A stretch of 64,000 nt of DNA. Origin: Synechococcus sp. CS-1329. GTDB lineage: Bacteria > Cyanobacteriota > Cyanobacteriia > PCC-6307 > Cyanobiaceae. How positions within the stretch are numbered: the stretch's first letter is position 1; every line of letters starts with the position of its first letter. The stretch is taken from the NCBI RefSeq assembly GCF_025128055.1, contig NZ_JAHLYS010000001.1, positions 1-64,000 on the forward strand, written 5' to 3'. Both the position numbers and the translations under genes were made by a program. Below, piece after piece: positions 8,603 to 20,898 of the stretch. Under the pieces are notes generated by a model. It saw nothing but the letters and a program-made list of their open reading frames with translations, was not told where the DNA came from and made no database searches.

Positions 8603-10282
8603 TCACAGAGCCGAGCCGCGCAGATCCGCCGCCGCCCGCTCACAGGCCCGCCAGGTGATCGCCATTTCGGTCAGCGTCGGGCTCTGCCAGCCGGCACTGG
8701 GCCAGCAGGAGCCATCGCTCACCAGCAGGTTCGGCGCCTGCCAGTGGCGGTTCCAGGGATCGAGCACACCATCCTGCGGGCGTGAGGCCATCCGAGCCCC
8801 GCCCAGCTCGTGGATGTAGTAGCCGGGCGGGGCCGCCGTGGGGGCCAGGGCCACGCCGCGGCAGATCAGGGGTTCAGCCAGGGGGAAGACGAACAGATCC
8901 TGGAGGGGGCGGATCTCGCCGCCGCCGGCCGCCACCACTTGCCCCATGCGCTCCTGCATGTGGGCCACCATGCGCAGCTCGTTCTCCCCCCAGTGGCAGT
9001 CGATGTGGGCGGCCGGCAGCCCCCAGGCATCTCGGAGCGAGGAGCTGAGCGTGAGCCGGTTTTCAGCCCGGGGCAGCACCTCACCGTGGCCGATCAGGAA
9101 GCCCACCGCCTCGCTGGGGTGGCGCTTGAGCGGCCCCGGTGGGTCAAAGCGCTGCACCCCCACCCAGAGGCCGTAACCACGCAGAAAGGGCAGATCAGCG
9201 CCGCTCCCGAGGTTCACCGTGTTGGGGATGAACGCGCTGCCGGCCCCGGAGAGCTCCACCGCCTCAGCCGGCGGCGGCTGATCGGGCAGGGCGAAGAAGC
9301 GACTGCTGGAGATGTGATCCATCAGGTACCGCCCCAGGCAACCGGAGCCGTCAGCCAGGCCCCCGGCCTGGTGCGCTTCGCCGGAGTGCAGCAGGATGCG
9401 CACGCTCTCCAGCGTGGAGGCGCAGAGCACCACCAGCCGGGCGCGGGCGCGCTGGCGCACACCGCTGAGGCGATCGAGAAAGACGACAGCTTCGGCGTGG
9501 CCGCCGGGGCCGATCTCCACATGGCTGACCACCGCATCGCTGCGCAGGCAGACCTTGCCGCTGGCCAGGGCGCGGGAGAGGGCACCGCCCTGGGCACAGG
9601 AGCGGGGCCAGGGGCTGGCAGCCGTGCGCCGCTGCAGCCGGAAACCGCGGGAGTGGATCAGGGGCAGGCCCAGCTCGCGGGCGACCGCACCACCCAGGTG
9701 CTCCTCGGCAGGGGTGAAGGGCAGGGGAGGCAGGTACTGGCCATCCGGAAGCTGGGGCAGACCGTCGCGCTGGCCATGGACCCCGAGCATGCGCTCCAGC
9801 CGGTCGTAGTAAGGGGCCAGATCCTCACCGGCGATCGGCCAGGGCAGGCCATGGCCATCCCGCTCGGCCGCCTTGAACTCGTGGTCGGAGAGGCGCAGGG
9901 TGATGCCGCCCCAGGTGAGGCTCCTGCCGCCCACCTGGCGGCCGCGGCTCCAGAGGAAGGGCCGCTGCTCGGGGGTGCTGTAGGGGTTCTGGATCTCATC
10001 GACATAGAGATCAGGGTTGGCCTTCCAGTACCCCGGGTGCTGGCTCTGCAGCTTCTGGCGACCACTGCTGAGGTTGGCCAGGCGCCGCAGGCTGTTGCCT
10101 GGCTCCCGGCCGAAGGCCTGCGCCGGGCTCAGGTCGGGGCCCGCCTCGAGCACCAGCACCCTCAGGCCCGCCTCCGCCAGCACCATCGCCGCCACCCCAC
10201 CGGTGGCTCCAGAGCCCACCACCACCGCGTCGTAGGTGAGGGATGGATCGAAGCGGGGGGACACGGCAAGGCCAGACGACAT
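8603..10282 (-). CDS. GMC family FAD-dependent oxidoreductase
   Basis: This 559-residue flavoenzyme has an N-terminal FAD-binding dinucleotide fold (VVVGSGATGG at about 21-30, VLVLEAG further on), the GMC substrate region with GGRSLTWGG, and the C-terminal block LLVSDGSCWPSAGWQSPTLT where the active-site His/Asn region of GMC enzymes lies. GMC oxidoreductases oxidise alcohols, sugars or choline; the substrate here is not predictable. No signal peptide is seen. A clear terminator follows on the same strand at 8466-8488. Start is the ATG at 10282. Cyanobacterial relatives are often described as glucose-methanol-choline oxidoreductases of unknown role. Confidence 0.88.
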   Translation of the reverse strand: MSSGLAVSPRFDPSLTYDAVVVGSGATGGVAAMVLAEAGLRVLVLEAGPDLSPAQAFGREPGNSLRRLANLSSGRQKLQSQHPGYWKANPDLYVDEIQNPYSTPEQRPFLWSRGRQVGGRSLTWGGITLRLSDHEFKAAERDGHGLPWPIAGEDLAPYYDRLERMLGVHGQRDGLPQLPDGQYLPPLPFTPAEEHLGGAVARELGLPLIHSRGFRLQRRTAASPWPRSCAQGGALSRALASGKVCLRSDAVVSHVEIGPGGHAEAVVFLDRLSGVRQRARARLVVLCASTLESVRILLHSGEAHQAGGLADGSGCLGRYLMDHISSSRFFALPDQPPPAEAVELSGAGSAFIPNTVNLGSGADLPFLRGYGLWVGVQRFDPPGPLKRHPSEAVGFLIGHGEVLPRAENRLTLSSSLRDAWGLPAAHIDCHWGENELRMVAHMQERMGQVVAAGGGEIRPLQDLFVFPLAEPLICRGVALAPTAAPPGYYIHELGGARMASRPQDGVLDPWNRHWQAPNLLVSDGSCWPSAGWQSPTLTEMAITWRACERAAADLRGSAL

Positions 10283-10383
10283 CCGAGGGCTTCCCAGCCG
10301 GCAGCAGAGATCGAAGCTAGGCCAGGGCTTCAGAGGGAGGCTGAGCCTTGAGCTCAGCAGCAGAGATGGGCCGTGCAGCCATC

Positions 10384-10415
10384 AAAAAGCCCGGCCATCT
10401 GGGATGACCGGGCTT
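10384..10415 (-). terminator. Intrinsic terminator downstream of tRNA-fMet
   Basis: On the minus strand a 12-bp near-perfect stem (AAGCCCGGTCAT / ATGGCCGGGCTT, with one G-T wobble) closes a 5-base loop and ends in a run of five T. It begins eight bases after the tRNA 3' end, so it terminates the tRNA transcript. Confidence 0.85.
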
Positions 10416-10422
10416 CGTGATG

Positions 10423-10499
<77 letters not shown>

Positions 10500-10550
10500 G
10501 CGCCGAAATGAGAGTACCAGCCCGAGGTACCCGCCAGCAAACCCCTGCCC

Positions 10551-11534
10551 TCAGGAGCTGGCCGCGTCGAAGCGCAGCTCGCCGCTCACGGCCAGCTCCA
10601 GACCTTCACCGGGCACCAGGAACTGGCGCTTGAGATCCTCAAGGGTGATCGGCGTGAGCCAGTCGAGCTGCTCAAGCAGGTGCAGAGCCACGGCGTGTTT
10701 GGCGCGGCTGGCGCCGTCCTCCACCTTGATGGCCAGACCCAGACCCTCACCCACGCGGCTGAGGCATTGGATGCCCTCGGCACCGCCCTTGCTGATCACC
10801 ATCCCGTGCCCCCCGGCCATCAGCTCGGTGTCGAAGCGACCTTCGCCGGCCACCAGCTCCGGGTGGGCCAGCATCGCCCGGCTGAGCCGCTCCAGGTCCG
10901 CGTGCTCCGAGGAGCCGAGGTGAGCAAAGAGCAGGGCCATCTGGGCCAGGGGCAATTGCAGGGTGGGGGCGCCGCAGTCGTCGCGGGCAGTGACCAGCTC
11001 AGCCCCCGGCAGCCCCAGCAGCTCGCCCACCCGGCGCAGCATCTGCTGCTGCAGCGGATGGTCCACGTGGAGGTAGCTCTCCAGCGGCCAGTGCAGGCGC
11101 CGGCAGGTGGTGAGAAAAGCCGCATGCTTGCCGGAGCAGTTGTGCTGCAGCGGACTGTCAGCCCCCACCGGGGTGGGGCACTGCAGCTGTTCGGCCTCGA
11201 TGTCGGCGCTCCAGAGCAGCTTGAAGGCCTCGCGGGCATGGGCGGCGGTGCCGGCATGGGAGGCGCAAGCGATGGCCAGTCCGCGGTCGCCGCTGCCGGT
11301 CTGATCGGCGGCGCCGCTGCTGACGAAGAGCATGGCCTGGAACGGCTTCAGCGCCGAGCGCACAAAACTGAGCTGCTGGGGGTCACCGGCACGCATCAGC
11401 ACCCGGCCGCGCTTGTCGCAGACCGCCGCATGGACGCGATGGAGCGACTCCGCGATGCCGTTGCGCAGCAGGCGCACCTCCAGGGGAGGGACCCCGGGGC
11501 GTTGGGGGCTGCCGAAGCTGGAGGACAGGGTCAT
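10551..11534 (-). CDS. Type II (AnsA-like) L-asparaginase family protein
   Basis: This encodes about 327 residues of the Pfam asparaginase_II family (the rhizobial, thermolabile-type enzyme), which hydrolyses asparagine to aspartate and ammonia. Supporting motifs include RSALKPFQA, a HNCSGKHAAFL block near residue 140, and DDCGAPTLQLPL. The family is unrelated in fold to E. coli-type asparaginases. The frame opens at 11594, but this overlaps the upstream CGLD27 gene; the ATG at 11534 (MTLSSSFG) is more likely. It is the last gene of a minus-strand run DUF3318-rsfS-CGLD27-asparaginase. Substrate is inferred from family only. Confidence 0.85.
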   Translation of the reverse strand: MTLSSSFGSPQRPGVPPLEVRLLRNGIAESLHRVHAAVCDKRGRVLMRAGDPQQLSFVRSALKPFQAMLFVSSGAADQTGSGDRGLAIACASHAGTAAHAREAFKLLWSADIEAEQLQCPTPVGADSPLQHNCSGKHAAFLTTCRRLHWPLESYLHVDHPLQQQMLRRVGELLGLPGAELVTARDDCGAPTLQLPLAQMALLFAHLGSSEHADLERLSRAMLAHPELVAGEGRFDTELMAGGHGMVISKGGAEGIQCLSRVGEGLGLAIKVEDGASRAKHAVALHLLEQLDWLTPITLEDLKRQFLVPGEGLELAVSGELRFDAASS

Positions 11535-11565
11535 CGGGGATCGAAGGGGACCGCGGATCGGGCGT

Positions 11566-12078
11566 TCACAGAGCCTGGCAGAGGCCAGCACCACCCAGGA
11601 GCAGAGCCAGGGCGAGGCTGAGGGCCTGGCGCAGACGCACCAGCACGGGCCGCACCTGGTGGCGCGCCACCAGCAGATCCTGCTGGCGCCAGGCCAGGGG
11701 TTTCTCCCACACCTGACCGTCGTACCAACCGGATTCCTCGTACTCCACCCGCTCGGAGATCAAGCGGCGGTTGACGTAGGACCAACCCAGCCACTGACGC
11801 GTCAGCAACAGCAGGGCCGGCAGCACCGCCGCCACCGCAGCTGAGGCCGCCAGCCGCAGCGGGTCGTGGCGCAGGGGCCAGCTGCCGTAACTGATCAAGG
11901 CGGTGAACGGCAGGGCCAGAACCCAGCTGATCAACAGCGGCTTGCGCAGCCCCGCGTTGGTGAGCGCCGGCCAGGCGAAGAACCAGGAGGCGCAGAGCTG
12001 GCGGTACTCCTCAAGGGGGCGCTGCTCGGGCGGCACCGGGCAGGGACTCTCCGAGCAGGCCTGATCCATGGCAGTCAC
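11566..12078 (-). CDS. CGLD27 (DUF1230) family membrane protein
   Basis: This encodes 170 residues matching the CGLD27/DUF1230 family, conserved in cyanobacteria and plastids (Conserved in Green Lineage and Diatoms). Features are the early CPVPPEQRPLEEY motif, two hydrophobic segments at about 45-95, and ESGWYDGQVWEKP near 118. Plant members have been linked to plastid metal or iron homeostasis, but the molecular function is unknown. It lies between rsfS and the asparaginase on the minus strand. Confidence 0.85.
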   Translation of the reverse strand: MTAMDQACSESPCPVPPEQRPLEEYRQLCASWFFAWPALTNAGLRKPLLISWVLALPFTALISYGSWPLRHDPLRLAASAAVAAVLPALLLLTRQWLGWSYVNRRLISERVEYEESGWYDGQVWEKPLAWRQQDLLVARHQVRPVLVRLRQALSLALALLLGGAGLCQAL

Positions 12079-12133
12079 AGGGACGTCCCCGGGAAGTGGC
12101 TGGGTTGATGCCGAGCGGTCCCCGGGGGACAGC

Positions 12134-12541
12134 TCATTGGGGCTGTGGCTCCTGCGAGCTTAGGAATGGCTCGTGCTCGCCGTGTCCCCAGAAGGATTCC
12201 AGGTCGTAGTAACGGCGCTCGGCCGGGGTGAGCACATGCACGATCAGCTCGCCGTAATCGAGCAGCACCCAGCGGCCTTCGCTCTGGCCTTCCTTGCGCA
12301 GGGGCAGGCGATCGGCCTCCAGCTCCAGCCGGTCTTCAACGGAGCGGGCGATGGCACGCACCTGCACATCGGAGAGGCCGGAGCAGATCACGAACCAGTC
12401 GGCGAGGGAGGACACCTCCTCCACCCGGATCATGCAGATCTCGACGGCCTTGCGGTCGTCACAGGCCTCGGCGGCCAGCAGGGCCAGGGCCCGGCTGTCA
12501 GCAGAGGCCACAAGGGCTGGACTGGGGGCTGACTCAGCCAT
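12134..12541 (-). CDS. rsfS: Ribosome silencing factor RsfS (Iojap family)
   Basis: This encodes 135 residues of the Iojap/RsfS family, which binds ribosomal protein L14 and blocks subunit joining under nutrient stress. The conserved blocks are [33 protein letters not shown] and [11 protein letters not shown]. The start is the ATG at 12541, which overlaps the stop codon of the DUF3318 gene (ATGGCTGA). An alternative TTG-class start four codons upstream is less convincing. The call is firm. Confidence 0.93.
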   Translation of the reverse strand: MAESAPSPALVASADSRALALLAAEACDDRKAVEICMIRVEEVSSLADWFVICSGLSDVQVRAIARSVEDRLELEADRLPLRKEGQSEGRWVLLDYGELIVHVLTPAERRYYDLESFWGHGEHEPFLSSQEPQPQ

Positions 12542-13169
12542 AGACGTTCTCACTGGTCACGGACTCGCGGCTTCCCTGTTGCTGAGCCATCTCAGCTCTG
12601 GCACGGCCCGCACTCTTGCGCAGAGCCTCCAGCCGGTCTTCGTAGAACGAGCGCCGACGCTTCTTGCGGGTCTGCTCCAGCAGTTCCTTGAGGGCACCCC
12701 CCAGGCTCTTGTAGGCGTTGGGCAGGGTGTAGCCGAAACGGCAGGCCAGGGAGATGGCCCGCTCATCGGCGGCGATGGCCTCCTGCAGGCGCTTCTCGTT
12801 GTTGTTCTTGAGGTAGAGGCGGTAGCCGGCGAAACCGGAGAGCCCCAGGGCCATCATCAGCAGCAGCCCGTCCTGCACCCAGAGCTCACCGATGGCGCCG
12901 CCGAGGCCGATGGCCAGGGCCGCCATCTCCCAGCCGTCGCGAGGAACGGCATCGTTCTGGATGCGCCCCACCTCATGCCAGAAGAGCAGGTTGCGGTGGT
13001 CGAGGGCGAAGGGTTCCCACTTGAGCAGGTCCACCTGCACCTCCACCTCATCGCGGCCGATCTCCTCGATGGTGATCAGCGGGGGGTCAGCGGAGGCTGC
13101 CGCTTCCACGAACACCCAGCTCTGCATCTCCGGAGGGAGGAGCCCCTTCAGGCGCTGGAGTTCGCTCAT
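12534..13169 (-). CDS. DUF3318 domain protein, membrane-associated
   Basis: This encodes 211 residues found as a cyanobacterial DUF3318 family. The N-terminal half is soluble and begins [19 protein letters not shown]; two hydrophobic segments lie at about 95-125; the C-terminal third is basic ([21 protein letters not shown]) and probably cytosolic and helical. Function is unknown. It overlaps rsfS by 8 bp, so the two are translationally coupled. The ATG at 13169 is preferred over an upstream in-frame start at 13190 because the family begins at this methionine. Confidence 0.8.
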   Translation of the reverse strand: MSELQRLKGLLPPEMQSWVFVEAAASADPPLITIEEIGRDEVEVQVDLLKWEPFALDHRNLLFWHEVGRIQNDAVPRDGWEMAALAIGLGGAIGELWVQDGLLLMMALGLSGFAGYRLYLKNNNEKRLQEAIAADERAISLACRFGYTLPNAYKSLGGALKELLEQTRKKRRRSFYEDRLEALRKSAGRARAEMAQQQGSRESVTSENVYG

Positions 13170-13286
13170 GGAGCCACGACCTCTGATCACAAGATCCTCA
13201 CGTTAGCGAGGACAGAGCACCCCACCGACCAGATCGGTGATGGGGCCGTGAGAGGCTGGCGTCGTTTGGCAGCTCAAGCTCCGCCC

Positions 13287-16607
<3,321 letters not shown>

Positions 16608-16633
16608 GGTTGAGGGCCTTCGCGTCTGGATCC

Positions 16634-17362
16634 TTGACCGGTACCGCCACCCCCCCCATCAGCGCCAGCACCAGCGCCTCGATCGCTCCGGGCAGCGACA
16701 TCCGCGAGCTGTTCCGCGCCGCCTACGAGAACCGTTACACCTGGGAGCCGGGCTTCGGCGGCTACCGCGGACGCTGCGTCTGGGAGCAGGGAGAGCAGCG
16801 GGCGGAGGGCCAGTTCCATGTGGGCGCCGATCTCAAGGCCAGCGTGGAGGGCATCGAAGATGAGGAGATCACCAAGGCGGTCGGCTCCCAGCTCTGGGAG
16901 GTGTGCATCCACCGGGTGCGCCGCAGCTTCGAGCAGACCCATGGCGCCAACACCTTCAGCGCCGGCGACAGCGACGCCGTGGGCCTTGAGGTGATCGTGG
17001 GCGGCAAGAACGCCGGGGATCGCTACCGCATCAAGGATTCGGTGGTGACGATGGTGCATCGCCAGATCCACGGCACCGTGGTGACGATCTTCACCGGCAG
17101 CACCACCGACACCGGAGCCGGCTACCTCAGCCACACCTACAGCAGCCAGTACAGCGATCCGGCCACGGGCGAAGCCCGCGGCGGCAAGAGCACCTTCACC
17201 GACACCTTCGTGCCCCTGGCGGGCGTGGGGCCCTGGGTGCTCTCCGAGCGGGTGATCAGCAGCGAGGATCCCGAAGCTCAAGGTGGCCAGAGCGTGCAGA
17301 CCTTCCGCTTCGAGGCCCTCGAGCCGCTGCCCCAGGCGGCCCAGGAGACTCCCGCCTCCTGA
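16634..17362 (+). CDS. DUF3386 family protein
   Basis: This encodes about 242 residues of the cyanobacterial/plastid DUF3386 family. Family blocks include LFRAAYENRYTW near the N terminus, GGYRGRC, and the DSVVTMVHRQIHGTVVTIF strand region. No signal peptide or membrane segment is evident. Function is unknown. There is no in-frame ATG near the conserved start; TTG at 16634 (or TTG at 16611) must be used, 26 bp after carB, so it may be co-transcribed with carB. It converges with the small gene at 17395. Confidence 0.8.
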   Translation: MTGTATPPISASTSASIAPGSDIRELFRAAYENRYTWEPGFGGYRGRCVWEQGEQRAEGQFHVGADLKASVEGIEDEEITKAVGSQLWEVCIHRVRRSFEQTHGANTFSAGDSDAVGLEVIVGGKNAGDRYRIKDSVVTMVHRQIHGTVVTIFTGSTTDTGAGYLSHTYSSQYSDPATGEARGGKSTFTDTFVPLAGVGPWVLSERVISSEDPEAQGGQSVQTFRFEALEPLPQAAQETPAS

Positions 17363-17364
17363 GA

Positions 17365-17384
17365 TGATCAGCGGCTGCTGATCA
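17365..17384. terminator. Perfect hairpin between convergent genes
   Basis: TGATCAGC and GCTGATCA form a perfect 8-bp stem around a 4-base loop, placed 2 bp after the DUF3386 stop and 10 bp from the end of the opposing gene. No T run follows, so a bidirectional terminator or RNA 3' stabiliser role is inferred from position. Confidence 0.45.
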
Positions 17385-17394
17385 ACCGTTCCGC

Positions 17395-17625
17395 TCAGAC
17401 CCCGTCCGGCAGGGCGGGGATGGTCTTGAGCCGCTCGTTCAGCTGAAAGGCCATCGACTGGCGGCCCACCGCCAGCACCTTGAGGGTGTCCTCGTAGAGG
17501 CGCAGCTGGGCATCGGCCACCTGCATGCCCCGCACCAGTTCCTTGACATCGTCAGGAAGAACGTTGAGCTCGTAGCGCTTGCCCTCGAAGGTGAGCACGG
17601 GGGGCTGGTTGGAAGAGGCCGTCAA
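17395..17625 (-). CDS. Small conserved protein (DUF6447-like)
   Basis: This encodes 76 residues with a pattern FEGKRYELNVLPDDVKELVRGMQVADAQL that resembles small proteins now grouped as DUF6447: a short beta hairpin, then two helices with conserved leucines. Function is unknown. It is cytosolic, with no membrane segment. It follows the DUF4177-like gene on the same strand by 29 bp and may be in one operon with it. The family assignment is from memory of the pattern and is tentative; that the frame is a real gene is more certain. Confidence 0.68.
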   Translation of the reverse strand: MTASSNQPPVLTFEGKRYELNVLPDDVKELVRGMQVADAQLRLYEDTLKVLAVGRQSMAFQLNERLKTIPALPDGV

Positions 17626-17654
17626 GGGTCACCACTTGTGTCGTCGGGGGCAGG

Positions 17655-18029
17655 TTAAGCCGCCCCCGGCGGGCCTTCGGCGGCTGGAGCGCTCAGCGAC
17701 GGGCCGGCCGGAGGCAGCTTGGCCGGAGCGGGGCGACGAATCCGCTTGAAGAAGAACATCAGCAGCGGACCCACCTGGGCCGCCTCCACCATCTCCCAGC
17801 CCTCCTTACCCAGCAGATTCATGAAGAACTGCAGCTGCTCAGCCGGGTGGCGGGGGGTCTGGGTCTGGGAGGCGCCGTAGAACTCGGGAAATTCCCGGGC
17901 GATGAATTCAGGGCTGAGGATTCCCTGCAGCTTCTGGCTGGCGGCCTGGGGATCCGGCGGTTGGGGTGGGGAGGTGTTCTCCACATTGATGTGGATCACC
18001 CGGTACTCCCACTGGGGCATTTCAGCCAT
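17655..18029 (-). CDS. DUF4177-like small protein with Pro/Ala tail
   Basis: This encodes 124 residues. The N terminus WEYRVIHINVEN, the later LGKEGWEMVEAAQ and the closing FFFKR follow the beta-strand/GWE/strand pattern of DUF4177 proteins, with an inserted proline/glutamine-rich loop (about 20-65). The last 25 residues are Pro/Ala-rich and disordered. Function is unknown. The start is ATG at 18029 (MAEMPQWEY). Its upstream region carries the 12-bp tandem repeat at 18069-18144. Confidence 0.72.
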   Translation of the reverse strand: MAEMPQWEYRVIHINVENTSPPQPPDPQAASQKLQGILSPEFIAREFPEFYGASQTQTPRHPAEQLQFFMNLLGKEGWEMVEAAQVGPLLMFFFKRIRRPAPAKLPPAGPSLSAPAAEGPPGAA

Positions 18030-18068
18030 GATCGCTCGAGCGTGGAAGGGAACGGCGGAACCTGGAGG

Positions 18069-18144
18069 GTGGCCTCAGGAGTGGCCTCAGGAGTGGTCTC
18101 AGGAGTGGTCTCAGGAGTGGTCTCAGGAGTGGTCTCAACGGTGG
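18069..18144. repeat. 12-bp tandem repeat, six copies
   Basis: Six head-to-tail copies of GTGGYCTCAGGA (two with C, then three with T, then one ending ACG) fill most of the 119-bp gap between the ABC transporter stop and the start of the DUF4177-like gene. On the minus strand, in frame with the ABC transporter after its TGA stop, the repeat reads as Thr-Thr-Pro-Glu units. In the frame of the downstream gene each unit contains a TGA. Confidence 0.9.
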
Positions 18145-18148
18145 CCGC

Positions 18149-19888
18149 TCAGGCAGCCACGCGGATCAATTGACGGTCGCACAGCTCGCGGTAGCGGCCG
18201 GGACGTGCCATCAGCTGATCATGACTGCCACGCTCGATGATGCCGCCACCCTCGAGCACCAGGATCTGGTCGGCCCCCTGCACCGTGGAGAGACGGTGGG
18301 CGATCACCAGCACGGTGCGCCCGGCCATGGCCTGCTTGAGGCCCTGCTGCACCGCCTCCTCCGCCTCGGCATCGAGGGCGCTGGTGGCCTCATCCAGCAG
18401 CAGCACGGCGGGATCGCCGAGCACCGCCCGGGCGATGGCGATGCGCTGGAGCTGACCACCGGAAAAATTGCTGCCCCGCTCCTCGAGGCGGGAGTGGTAG
18501 CCCTCGGGGAGGGCCTCGATGAAGCCGGCGGCATTGGCCAGCCTGGCCGCCTGAGCCACCTGCTCGTCGCTGGCGGGACGCCCGAAGCGGATCGCCTCGG
18601 CGACGCTGCCGGAGAACACCCGGCTCTGCTGGGGCACCAGGGCCACGGCCCGGCGCAGGTCGGCGGCCCGCAGGCTGGCCAGATCCTGGCCGTCGAGCAG
18701 CACCCGCCCACGCTGGGCGGTGTTGAAGCGCAGCAGCAGCGAAAACAGAGTGCTCTTGCCAGCTCCCGAGGGTCCCACCAGGGCCACCAGCTGGCCGGGC
18801 TGGGCGCAGAGATCGAGATCGCGCAGCACCGGTTGGTCGGCGTCGTAGCCAAACCAGACATGCTCCAGACGCAGCTCTCCGCGCACCGCTCCCAGGGGCT
18901 GGGCCGTGGGGCTGTCAGGGATCTCCACCGGCTCGCGCTCGATCTCGCGCAGACGGTTCAAGGAGGCCTGCCCCTGCTGCATCTCGTTGTAGTTGGTGGT
19001 GAGGTGGGAGATCGGGTCGATCAGCATCAGCAACGCCGCCACGTAGGAGCTGAAGCCCTGGCTGTCGAGCCCACCGGCCTGGATGCGGGCCGCACCGATC
19101 AGCAGCACCGAGAGAATGCCGGCCGCTTCGATGAAACCCACCACCGGATGCTGCAGGGCCAGCAGGCGCAGGGTGCGGTATTTGGCACGACGATGCAGAT
19201 CGATCTCCTGCTCGAAGCGGTTCTGCAGCCAGTCTTCGGCGGCGAAGGCGCGAACCAGGGGCAGACCACCGATGGCCTCCGCCAGCAGCCCCGCCAGTTC
19301 GCTCACCTGTTTCTGGCTGCGCTCGGCCGCGCCCATCACCCGGGCGCCGAAGCCGCTCACCATCAGCGCCACCAGCGGCGCCAGCAGCAGGGTGGCCAGG
19401 GACAGCTTCCAATCAAGGAACACCATGTAGCCGAACACCACCACCAGCTGCAGCAGGCTGGGGGTGGTGTCCTGGATCGTCTTGTAGATCACCTCACCGA
19501 CCCGGTCGGCGTCTTCGGTGAGGCGGTAGGTGAGATCGCCGGCCGAGAGCTTCTCCAGGGCCGCGAATTCCAATCGCTGCAACCGGGCGAACAGCTGACT
19601 GCGCAACGCCTGGCTCACCTGGAGCGCCGGTGAGGCCAGCAGGGTGTCCTGGCCGAACTGGGCCAGCTTCTGCACCAGGAACACCAGCAGCGCCAGGGAG
19701 ATCGCCCGCAGCACCCCAGGAAAGTCGCCCGCGCCGATGGCCGGGATCAGCTGACCGGCCAGGGCCGCCAGCAGTGGCCAGCAGGCCACAAACACGAGCA
19801 TGCAGAGCCCGCCGTCCACCAGCCTGCGGCGATGGGGCTTCAGCAGCGGCAGCAGCCCGCGAAAGCCGGCCGGTGGGGGTGCGAGCAT
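18149..19888 (-). CDS. ABC exporter, fused permease-ATPase (MsbA-like)
   Basis: This 579-residue half-transporter has six membrane helices in the first about 310 residues followed by an ATPase domain. Walker A is GPSGAGKST at about 371-379, the signature is FSGGQ at about 475, Walker B with D-loop is LLLDEATSALD at about 495, and the switch His is in VIAHRLSTV. It should dimerise and export a lipid, peptide or drug at ATP cost; MsbA-like lipid flipping is the default guess. The start is ATG at 19888. After the TGA stop the frame continues in Thr/Pro/Glu repeats (see findings). It is divergent from the S4-domain gene. Confidence 0.92.
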   Translation of the reverse strand: MLAPPPAGFRGLLPLLKPHRRRLVDGGLCMLVFVACWPLLAALAGQLIPAIGAGDFPGVLRAISLALLVFLVQKLAQFGQDTLLASPALQVSQALRSQLFARLQRLEFAALEKLSAGDLTYRLTEDADRVGEVIYKTIQDTTPSLLQLVVVFGYMVFLDWKLSLATLLLAPLVALMVSGFGARVMGAAERSQKQVSELAGLLAEAIGGLPLVRAFAAEDWLQNRFEQEIDLHRRAKYRTLRLLALQHPVVGFIEAAGILSVLLIGAARIQAGGLDSQGFSSYVAALLMLIDPISHLTTNYNEMQQGQASLNRLREIEREPVEIPDSPTAQPLGAVRGELRLEHVWFGYDADQPVLRDLDLCAQPGQLVALVGPSGAGKSTLFSLLLRFNTAQRGRVLLDGQDLASLRAADLRRAVALVPQQSRVFSGSVAEAIRFGRPASDEQVAQAARLANAAGFIEALPEGYHSRLEERGSNFSGGQLQRIAIARAVLGDPAVLLLDEATSALDAEAEEAVQQGLKQAMAGRTVLVIAHRLSTVQGADQILVLEGGGIIERGSHDQLMARPGRYRELCDRQLIRVAA

Positions 19889-19926
19889 CGGCGAACCTTA
19901 TCAGCGCCGATCCGGCTCCCCTTCCC

Positions 19927-20112
19927 TTGCGGCTTGACCAATTCCTCAAGTACCAGGGCCTGGTGGCCACCGGTGGTGAAGCCAAGGTGAGGGTGCAGGC
20001 CGGCGAAGTGCGGGTCAACGGAGCGGTGGAGCGTCGCCGCGGCCGCCAGCTGTTGCCTGGGGACACGGTGGAGTTGGGGCGGGCCCGCGAGGTGGTCCCC
20101 ACCGACACCTAA
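19927..20112 (+). CDS. Small S4-domain RNA-binding protein
   Basis: This encodes about 61 residues covering a single S4 domain: [21 protein letters not shown] then [17 protein letters not shown] and PGDTVEL. Such free-standing S4 proteins (YbcJ/YaaA-like) bind structured RNA, probably rRNA. No ATG is available; TTG at 19927 gives the normal family start (M-R-LDQFLK). GTG at 19879 would add 16 residues and overlap the divergent ABC gene, which is less likely. It is followed 32 bp later by tpiA. Confidence 0.82.
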   Translation: MRLDQFLKYQGLVATGGEAKVRVQAGEVRVNGAVERRRGRQLLPGDTVELGRAREVVPTDT

Positions 20113-20144
20113 GTTGTGGGGCACTTCTGGGCGAGGACAATCCT

Positions 20145-20885
20145 GTGCGTCAAGCCGTGATTGCAGGCAACTGGAAGATGCACATGACCTGCGCCGAAGC
20201 GCGGGCCTATGTCGCCGCCTTCCTGCCGCTGCTGGGGGATCTGCCCAGCGATCGGGAGGTGGTGCTGGCTCCGCCGTTCACCGCCATTGCCGCCACCAGT
20301 GAGGCTCTGACGGGCAGCGTGGTGCGGATCGCCTCCCAGAACGTCCACTGGGACGATGGCGGTGCCTACACCGGCATGATCTCCGCGCCGATGCTGCTGG
20401 AGCACGGCGTCAGCCACACAATCGTGGGCCACAGCGAGCCGCGCAAGTACTACAGCGAAACCGACGAGCAGATCAACCTGCGGGCGCGCACGGCCCAGAA
20501 ATCGGGGATGGTCCCGATCCTGTGCGTGGGCGAGAGCGATTCCCAGCGGGAGGCCGGCGAGGCCGAGCGGGTGATCCGCCGCCAGGTGGACCAGGGCCTT
20601 GAGGGCCTCGATCCCACCCAGTTGGTGGTGGCCTACGAACCGATCTGGGCGATCGGCACCGGCAAGACCTGCGGCGCCGAAGAGGCCAACCGCCTCTGTG
20701 GCCTGATCCGTGGCTGGGTGGGCTACGAGGATGTGGTCATCCAGTACGGCGGTTCGGTCAAGGCGGAGAACATCGATCTGCTGATGGCCCAGCCCGAGAT
20801 CGATGGCGTGCTCGTGGGCGGCGCCTCCCTCGATCCCGCGGGCTTCGCCCGCATCGCCCGCTACCAGGTGCCGGTGGCCGTCTGA
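20145..20885 (+). CDS. tpiA: Triosephosphate isomerase
   Basis: This 246-residue TIM-barrel enzyme interconverts dihydroxyacetone phosphate and glyceraldehyde 3-phosphate in the Calvin cycle and glycolysis. Asn9 and Lys11 (GNWKM), His96 (VGHSEPR) and the catalytic Glu165 ([11 protein letters not shown]) are all present, as are the phosphate loop GGSVK and the closing VGGASL. The start is GTG at 20145 ([11 protein letters not shown]). It is probably co-transcribed with the S4-domain gene and converges with glcD. Confidence 0.97.
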   Translation: MRQAVIAGNWKMHMTCAEARAYVAAFLPLLGDLPSDREVVLAPPFTAIAATSEALTGSVVRIASQNVHWDDGGAYTGMISAPMLLEHGVSHTIVGHSEPRKYYSETDEQINLRARTAQKSGMVPILCVGESDSQREAGEAERVIRRQVDQGLEGLDPTQLVVAYEPIWAIGTGKTCGAEEANRLCGLIRGWVGYEDVVIQYGGSVKAENIDLLMAQPEIDGVLVGGASLDPAGFARIARYQVPVAV

Positions 20886-20898
20886 GCCTGGTTCAGCT

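Noticed and set aside
12294-13286. 331-codon upstream extension of carB
   Set aside because: It runs antisense through rsfS and DUF3318, and the canonical CarB N terminus starts at ATG 13287.
18069-18144. Possible CRISPR array
   Set aside because: Units are only 12 bp and adjoin with no spacers, so this is a simple tandem repeat.
18170-19633. 487-codon plus-strand frame
   Set aside because: Exactly antisense to the ABC transporter with all its motifs; Gln/His/Gly-rich shadow.
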